From Candidatus Rifleibacterium amylolyticum (lineage in GTDB: Bacteria; Muiribacteriota; Ozemobacteria; Ozemobacterales; Ozemobacteraceae): DNA of 64,000 nucleotides. The notes beneath the pieces were generated by a model. It saw only the letters and a program-made list of their open reading frames with translations. It did no database searches and was not told where the DNA came from. Position numbers and translations under genes: made by a program. The stretch spans positions 372,001 to 436,000 of the forward strand of contig JAACJG010000002.1 in assembly GCA_009917695.1 (NCBI GenBank), read 5' to 3'. This document shows positions 58,441 through 64,000 of this stretch, piece by piece (position 1 is the stretch's first letter; each line of letters begins with the position of its first letter).

Positions 58441-60813
58441 TTAAGAAACCTTCTGGTCAATTTTATCGTCGCGAAAATCGTCGGCCAGAAAACGCTTCAG
58501 CAGGCAAATCTGCGCTGGCATGATCGTCAGTTCGCAGAAAAGGGCGACGATAATCGTCATCGACAGCAGCAGACCGAAATAGATGACTGATTTTATGCTG
58601 GCAAACACCATAAAGAGAAAGCCGATTGAGTAGATCAGCGAGGTTGATACGATAGCCGGGCCGGCTTCGCGAATACCATCGACCACCGCTTCAACCGGTG
58701 CAAACTTCGATCTTGAAGGATCGTAGAAAAGATAAAGCGCATGAATTGTGTCATCTACAACGATACCCATGGCGATTGCCGCAATGGTAACTGAGGCGAT
58801 ATCGAGTTTGATGCCAGACCAGCCCATAAAACCCAGCGTGAAGAGAATGGGAAAAATATTCGGCAGGATGACGAGAAACATGGCTTTAAGGCGCCGAAAA
58901 AGAATGTAGATTGCACCAAACACCAGAATGAAAGCCGAAGCGAAACTGTTGATCTGGCTCCAGGTAACATAGCTGATGATGCGGGCATAAAGAGGAACAT
59001 AGCCGCCAAATTTCCAGGTGGTGGTGCTGCCAGCGAAATTTTTCTCGAGAATTGCCTGAGTTTTCTTTTCAAATTCGTAAAGCCCGGCGGCACTGATCAT
59101 AGGAACCCTTATTGTCAGGCGGGTTTCGCTGTAATCAGGATAGTCGGTCATGTATTCAAGGTCGTTGTCGGTGTCTGATTCGTAGAGCAGCAGCAACTGG
59201 CTGACTGCCTCATCACTGGCCGGAACCACGTAGGTTTCTGAAACCGGCCCGTCGCTCATTACTTCGTTCATCTTTTTCAGCACATCTAGAATCGATGCAG
59301 GTTTTTCCATGCCAGGAACTGCCAGAAGATCTTCGATCGTTCGATCGAGCCGGCGCAGAAATTCGACTTTTTTGACGCCTTCTTTCTGCCCGGTCAGCAG
59401 ACGCACTTCGAGCGGCAGATAATTGCCATAGTTAGCCTCGACTGCGTCGCTGTCGACTCTGATCGGATTGCTATCGTGCAGAAAGCCCATCGAATATGTA
59501 TCGACCTGCAGCTTTGCGATGCCGTATACAGACATTACCGATAGAATCGCGACAATTACCAGAATGTGAACATAGTAGCGTGGCATGCGCTGCATCCACC
59601 AGTCGACCTGAGCTTCGAACGGCCTTCTGATCTGCACTTCTTCTTTAAGTTCGATCTGACCGAGAATAAAAGCGGCAACGATCATCGAAACGACGTATTC
59701 AGCCATACAGGCAAACGCCGCGAAGGCACCAAAGACCCGCAGCACGTCGAGCGGGCTGGTAACGAGTGCGAGAAAGCCGGCAAAGTTGGTCAGCGAGGTA
59801 AAAAGACAGGGCGAAAGAACTTCGTAAAAGACGTATTCAAGGCCTTGCTCGCGATTTTCTCTGACTCTGGCCGAATTGAAACAGTAATTATTATAAGCAT
59901 AGGCCACGTCTGAGACAGAAAGAATCATCATCAGTGTCGGCAGAACGATGGTGACCATGTTGAAGTTCTGCCCGAACAGCCCGTAAAAGCCGAGGAAACC
60001 GAGACCACTGAAGAACATTGCTCCGAGTGCCATGAAGAGAAAAACCCATGACCGGTAAAGAATGTAGACCATCAAAGCGATAGCGACATAGGCGACCGCG
60101 TTGAATACCACCCCGTCCTGAATGCTCAGGCGGTTGAGTTCGTTATACATGACACCCATGCCGGCCAGCCTGAAATTGAAACCGTTGAGCTTCTGCCGCA
60201 TCGAATCAATGATTTCCGGGCGGCGGCTGTCCATGTCAGGCGTTGCAACAGGTTCGGCAATGATGATCGCCCAGGTTGCACTGGCGTTTTTGAGAATCCG
60301 CTGTTTGAACGGATCGTCCATGAAGCGCTGCCTGATTTTTTCGGCTTCTTCAAGCGTATTGACCGGGCCGCTCATCAGATCTTCGATGATCAGCTCTTCA
60401 CCACTCAAACCGATAAACGGCGAAAGACCGACACTGAGAACCCGTTTGAAATTGTGCGTATCGTCTTCGATTTCTTTCGATGCTTTATAGATGGCTGAGA
60501 GCGTGGCCGGCGAAAACATGCCATCACGGCTGCAGTCGATCATGGCCAGAATGACTTCATCGTTGCCGTAACGTTTTTTGAATTCGTTATAGGCTTCGAG
60601 CGCCGGGTCGCCTTCGAGAAACCAGAGTTCTAAACTGTTATCTATGCTGATATTGCGGGAAAAATACAGACCGGCAAAACACAGAATCAACAGCAGCATC
60701 GCCAGAATACGGCGATGCCGCACAAGATAAATCGCGGCAACACGAAACTGCCTGTCGGCAAAGCGTTGTGCTGATGCGTGGCCAGCTGGTTCCTGATGTT
60801 CATTCGTATTCAT
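58441..60813 (-). CDS. RND/MMPL-type transporter
   Basis: A 790-residue protein with two repeats of one helix, a large external loop and a five-helix bundle. The second bundle includes ASVTIAAIAMGIVVDDTIHALYLFYD, with the double Asp typical of proton-relay RND proteins; the first has VLPTLMMILSVSDVAYAYNN. The N-terminal loop (NSLELWFLEGDPALEAYNEFKKRYGNDEV) is the pattern of MMPL/hopanoid-type RND proteins that move hydrophobic substrates. GAGGCACCAG precedes ATG 60813. It is third in an operon after secD and secF, with 37 bp between. No membrane-fusion protein or outer-membrane channel gene is adjacent. Confidence 0.88.
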   Translation of the reverse strand: MNTNEHQEPAGHASAQRFADRQFRVAAIYLVRHRRILAMLLLILCFAGLYFSRNISIDNSLELWFLEGDPALEAYNEFKKRYGNDEVILAMIDCSRDGMFSPATLSAIYKASKEIEDDTHNFKRVLSVGLSPFIGLSGEELIIEDLMSGPVNTLEEAEKIRQRFMDDPFKQRILKNASATWAIIIAEPVATPDMDSRRPEIIDSMRQKLNGFNFRLAGMGVMYNELNRLSIQDGVVFNAVAYVAIALMVYILYRSWVFLFMALGAMFFSGLGFLGFYGLFGQNFNMVTIVLPTLMMILSVSDVAYAYNNYCFNSARVRENREQGLEYVFYEVLSPCLFTSLTNFAGFLALVTSPLDVLRVFGAFAAFACMAEYVVSMIVAAFILGQIELKEEVQIRRPFEAQVDWWMQRMPRYYVHILVIVAILSVMSVYGIAKLQVDTYSMGFLHDSNPIRVDSDAVEANYGNYLPLEVRLLTGQKEGVKKVEFLRRLDRTIEDLLAVPGMEKPASILDVLKKMNEVMSDGPVSETYVVPASDEAVSQLLLLYESDTDNDLEYMTDYPDYSETRLTIRVPMISAAGLYEFEKKTQAILEKNFAGSTTTWKFGGYVPLYARIISYVTWSQINSFASAFILVFGAIYILFRRLKAMFLVILPNIFPILFTLGFMGWSGIKLDIASVTIAAIAMGIVVDDTIHALYLFYDPSRSKFAPVEAVVDGIREAGPAIVSTSLIYSIGFLFMVFASIKSVIYFGLLLSMTIIVALFCELTIMPAQICLLKRFLADDFRDDKIDQKVS

Positions 60814-60850
60814 TTACTGGTGCCTCATTACTGAATTCAGGTGCAGGAGC

Positions 60851-61762
60851 TCAATCTTTCAATTTATCGCCGGTCATTTCAAAAAGAACCGGGCTGGCGA
60901 TAAAGATCGAAGAGTATGTTCCAACGATACAGCCGATGGTGAGAGTGGTGGCAAACCCCTTGATCGACGCGCCACCGATCAACAGGAGTGCAATCAGTGC
61001 CAGCAGAGTAGTAATCGATGTATTGAGAGTTCGACCAAGAGTCTGATTTATCGAGTCGTCGATCAGTGTGGCGAAACTGCTTTCCCGGCTGATTTTCCGG
61101 TTTTCTCTGATACGGTCCAGAATCACGATTGAGTCATTGACCGAATAACCCAGCAATGTCAGAATAGCTGCAAGAACAGTGATATCGAATTCAATACCGA
61201 TCAGAGATACTGCTCCCAGAACTATTATCAGGTCGTGAACCAGAGCAATGATAGCTCCGGTAGCCGACTGAAGCTCAAAGCGATACGCGAGATACAACAG
61301 AATGCCGATCACCGACAATATCGCGGCCTTTATGCCCTGACCTTTCAATTCATCTCCCATGGTCGGTCCCACGTTCGAAACTTCCAGCGCTTCATCGGAA
61401 AAAGGCGCGAGACGTTTCAGATCCGATAAAATTTGATCATGAATTTCTGCGTTCTGTGCTGAGTCGAGCGGAGCAGCCGGATACTGAATGATGAATTCAC
61501 GATTTTTACCGCCGGCAACGGACTGAACGATAATCTGATCAGAGGTGAAATACAGCTTGCGCTCTTTTTCGATCTGCCGGAAAGTTTCTCTGATTCTGTT
61601 TTCATCAGATTCATCGATGAACCTGACATGCAGAATACTGCCACCCTTGAAGTCGATACCATAATTGAGGCCTTTAACAGCCAGAAGCAGTATTGAAGCC
61701 ACAATCAACGTGATGGAAAGGCCATAAAAACTGTATCTGTTTTTCATGAACTGAAAATGCAT
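60851..61762 (-). CDS. secF: Protein translocase subunit SecF
   Basis: Works with SecD to pull secreted proteins across the membrane using the proton gradient. MKNRYSFYGLSITLIVASIL is the first helix, GLNYGIDFKGGSILHVRF the conserved SecD/SecF signature, VGPTMGDELKGQGIKAAILS leads into the helix bundle, and LTLLGYSVNDSIVILDRIREN is the diagnostic motif. 303 residues. ATG 61762 has GGGGAA upstream; 19 bp separate it from the secD stop. Confidence 0.96.
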   Translation of the reverse strand: MHFQFMKNRYSFYGLSITLIVASILLLAVKGLNYGIDFKGGSILHVRFIDESDENRIRETFRQIEKERKLYFTSDQIIVQSVAGGKNREFIIQYPAAPLDSAQNAEIHDQILSDLKRLAPFSDEALEVSNVGPTMGDELKGQGIKAAILSVIGILLYLAYRFELQSATGAIIALVHDLIIVLGAVSLIGIEFDITVLAAILTLLGYSVNDSIVILDRIRENRKISRESSFATLIDDSINQTLGRTLNTSITTLLALIALLLIGGASIKGFATTLTIGCIVGTYSSIFIASPVLFEMTGDKLKD

Positions 61763-61781
61763 GATGAATATTCCCCTTTTA

Positions 61782-63464
61782 TCAAATGCTCAGAGAACCT
61801 GCTCTGTCATCGGTATAATACAGAGCAAGAGCGAGTCTGACACATACGATTGCAGTGAAAACGTTGGCGATGAGACCAACCCCAAGAGTGGTTGCGAATC
61901 CACGGATTGGACCGGAACCAAAGAAATAAAGAATCACTACGGTCAGCAGAGTCGTTACATTCGAGTCGATAATGCAGGAAAAAGCACGGTCGAACCCCGC
62001 GTTTATAGCAGCCCGCACCGTTTTGCCAGCGCGATATTCTTCCTTGATCCGTTCAAAGATGATGACATTGGCATCTACAGCCATGCCAACCGTGAGGATG
62101 AGGCCGGCGATACCCGGCAGAGTCAAAGTGCCGCCAAAGAACACCAGCACGGCAAAGATGATCAAAGTATTGAAAAGGACGGCGGCATTAGCAAGCGTTC
62201 CGCAAAACCGGTAGAACATCGCCATGAACGACAGCACGAGCAACGTTCCGACAATACCGGCGCTCCAGCCGGCCTTTATCGATTCCTGACCGAGAGTAGG
62301 CCCGACGACTCGGCTTTCAAGTGCGATCAAACTTGCTGGAAGCGCACCGGCTCTCAAGACGATCGCAAGGTTCTGAGCCTCTTCGAGAGTGAAACCGCCG
62401 GTGATCTGTGCCATTCCGCCGGTAACTCTCGACTGAATGGTCGGGGCACTGTGAATCTTTCTGTCGAGCACTATCGCGAGCTGTTCGCCAATATGAGAAC
62501 CGGTTACCTGAGCGAATCTGGCAGCACCTTCGGCATTGAACTCCAGATGCACAACAGGAGCGCCCAGTTCGTCGAATGCAACCTTCGCGAATTTAAGATC
62601 ACGACCGGCAATCTCAGGCCTGGCTGCGAGCTTGAACCATATATCCTGATGCCGGTTGTTTCCAGGAAGCATCATCAGAATCTCGGTTTCAGCATTGACC
62701 GGCTCGAGCTGATCTGCAGTCAAAGCCTGATCGATGACCATGTGAAACTGTAACATGGCCGTGTTTTGAATCAACTGCTTGACTCTTTCCGGGTCTTTTA
62801 CGCCAGGCAGCTGAATCCTGATGCGGTTCCCATCCTGAGCCTTTATGGTGGGCTCGGCAATACCATACATATCGATACGGTTTCTGATGATTTCGACCGA
62901 TCGTCTGACCGCGTCAGCGATGTTATCGTTCTCCTGAACAGAATCGGTATCGACCTGATATACAAGATCGATTCCGCCTTTCAGATCCAGTCCCAGCGTG
63001 ATTTTAGCCTGGGGAAACAATGTCGCGATCGACAGCGGCAATTTTGCATAAAGTTGTGCTTCTGCGAGGAGACGACGGGCTTCTTCGCCCGTTTTACCTG
63101 CAACTTTCAAAGAAACACTTCCCCTGGCATAATCTGGGTCGACGACACGTGCTTCGACACCACGGTTGACCAGAACTTTTCTGGCAGTATCGACGACATT
63201 GTTAAGAACGGCATCAGGACTTGCAGGATTTCTGGCGAGATTGAATATCTCTGCCATCCGATCGACCTGAAATTTTATCAGCGCTGACTTACCGTCATCC
63301 AGCGAACTGAATTCGAGCAGCCGCTCTGGAACGGCACGCTGTTCAGCCGGAGAAATGATTCCGAATGCCGTATCCCAGATGCTGGTAGACGGCAGACTGT
63401 AAAACAGAGAAAACAGAAATATCGTTGCCACAATGATGATTGTGCCTCTGTGCTTATTTTTCAT
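61782..63464 (-). CDS. secD: Protein translocase subunit SecD
   Basis: The 560 residues hold an N-terminal helix, the P1 head region (ITLGLDLKGGIDLVYQVDTD, RIRIQLPGVKDPERVKQLIQ) and a C-terminal bundle with RVVGPTLGQESIKAGWSAGI and MAVDANVIIFERIKEEYRAGK, diagnostic for SecD. ATG 63464 has AGGGAG at nine bases. It is first gene of the secD-secF-RND run. YajC, a frequent upstream neighbour, is not present within the window. The 63465-63595 stretch upstream contains only an inverted pair of CCATGG sites and no clear promoter. Confidence 0.96.
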   Translation of the reverse strand: MKNKHRGTIIIVATIFLFSLFYSLPSTSIWDTAFGIISPAEQRAVPERLLEFSSLDDGKSALIKFQVDRMAEIFNLARNPASPDAVLNNVVDTARKVLVNRGVEARVVDPDYARGSVSLKVAGKTGEEARRLLAEAQLYAKLPLSIATLFPQAKITLGLDLKGGIDLVYQVDTDSVQENDNIADAVRRSVEIIRNRIDMYGIAEPTIKAQDGNRIRIQLPGVKDPERVKQLIQNTAMLQFHMVIDQALTADQLEPVNAETEILMMLPGNNRHQDIWFKLAARPEIAGRDLKFAKVAFDELGAPVVHLEFNAEGAARFAQVTGSHIGEQLAIVLDRKIHSAPTIQSRVTGGMAQITGGFTLEEAQNLAIVLRAGALPASLIALESRVVGPTLGQESIKAGWSAGIVGTLLVLSFMAMFYRFCGTLANAAVLFNTLIIFAVLVFFGGTLTLPGIAGLILTVGMAVDANVIIFERIKEEYRAGKTVRAAINAGFDRAFSCIIDSNVTTLLTVVILYFFGSGPIRGFATTLGVGLIANVFTAIVCVRLALALYYTDDRAGSLSI

Positions 63465-63595
63465 TGATTGAACTCCCTGATTGCGACTGTTGGCAGTTGC
63501 TGCTGCCTGACAGACATGCGAATGACAATGATTGTCGCCATGGGTAAACTGACCATGGACTAAGTCTTACTGGAGCTGGAGTCGGTGTAGGGGGG

Positions 63596-63952
63596 TCAGC
63601 CGTCGCTACGCGGCATCTGAGCAATAACGAAACCCCATTTTTTTACAGGATGAACGAAAAAAGACGTTCGCCTGTTCTGTATTGGGATGGTAGCAGACTG
63701 CAATGAAGAAAAGACGATTGCCGAGAACTCCCGGAATGCGCAGGACGGATTCAGTGACGATCTTATATCAGGCGCTGTTAATCTGGAAATACCGGCTGTT
63801 GCATTTATCCGGCAGTTGTCGTGCAAAACGACGGGTTCTCTGACGACGCCGTCTTTCTGACTTCCAGAAAAACAAAACAGCTCTCTGTCTGTCATCCAGA
63901 GAGTCTGACTGAGGAAGGCGATCAGGAAAACTAACAACAGCGCTTTTCTCAT
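63596..63952 (-). CDS. Possible small secreted protein
   Basis: A 118-codon ORF with a plausible signal peptide (MRKALLLVFLIAFLSQTLW), but the ribosome-binding site is poor and the mature sequence (SGSQKDGVVREPVVLHDNCR, FREFSAIVFSSLQSATIPIQ) shows no family. It is the only candidate in the last 535 bp. It might be a decayed or spurious ORF. Confidence 0.3.
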   Translation of the reverse strand: MRKALLLVFLIAFLSQTLWMTDRELFCFSGSQKDGVVREPVVLHDNCRINATAGISRLTAPDIRSSLNPSCAFREFSAIVFSSLQSATIPIQNRRTSFFVHPVKKWGFVIAQMPRSDG

Positions 63953-64000
63953 ATGAATAATGATAACACGGTTAACCGAAGAACACCATTCAAAAAACTG

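Noticed and set aside
61761-62753. 330-codon plus-strand ORF
   Set aside because: Antisense to secD, which is certain from its motifs; no domain in the shadow.

Overview
The window looks like a chromosomal segment of a Gram-negative-type, probably anaerobic bacterium from a poorly sampled lineage. The housekeeping anchors are complete and ordinary: mfd, secD-secF, nagA, floA, an A-type flavodiiron protein and three tRNAs. Many of the other genes have no confident family assignment. Abundant prepilin-like genes, HEAT-repeat membrane proteins and the flavodiiron protein would fit a candidate phylum such as Riflebacteria, but that placement is a guess; no 16S rRNA or conserved ribosomal operon is present to test it.

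Layout. (1) 1-5.1 kb is the end of a genomic island: a truncated HsdR restriction subunit, a zinc-finger/ankyrin gene and a tyrosine integrase abutting a tRNA-Leu gene. (2) 5.3-17.5 kb holds a STAS protein and then a long co-directional cluster with two I-J-K-like sets of pseudopilins. Each set comes with a HEAT-repeat membrane protein, and two Gly/Ala-rich secreted proteins lie between the sets. No assembly ATPase, platform protein, secretin or prepilin peptidase is nearby. (3) 17.5-25 kb holds an ECF sigma/anti-sigma pair behind a CHASE2-SpoIIE phosphatase, a repeat-rich secreted thioredoxin-fold protein, a DUF2971 gene and a radical SAM/B12-type protein. (4) 25.1-27.7 kb is a tRNA-anchored mobile-debris zone: tRNA-Gln, tRNA-Thr, a duplicated tRNA-Thr 3' end, an ORF6N gene, a toxin-antitoxin pair whose toxin is frameshifted, and a family of covarying palindromes.

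(5) 27.7-32.2 kb carries a second ECF sigma/anti-sigma operon ending in a Pro/Gln-rich secreted protein, preceded by an Asn/Gly-rich secreted protein. (6) 32.2-40.9 kb has a structured leader before an ankyrin-membrane protein, then a Ca2+/Na+ antiporter, floA, the flavodiiron protein, nagA and small unknowns. (7) 40.9-54.7 kb has mfd, a degenerate GGDEF protein, two of the three usual xanthine-dehydrogenase-type subunits, TPR and ATP-grasp proteins, a LysM protein, and a PhnD-like protein coupled to a degenerate cyclase-HEAT fusion. (8) 54.7-64 kb has an ECF-transporter-like membrane protein, yitT-dpaL, a VTT protein, and a secD-secF-RND operon.

The best candidate for an undescribed system is the duplicated pseudopilin/HEAT cluster in region 2. 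All assignments come from reading the translations and motifs by eye. No database search was run, and starts were chosen from ribosome-binding sites and overlaps.
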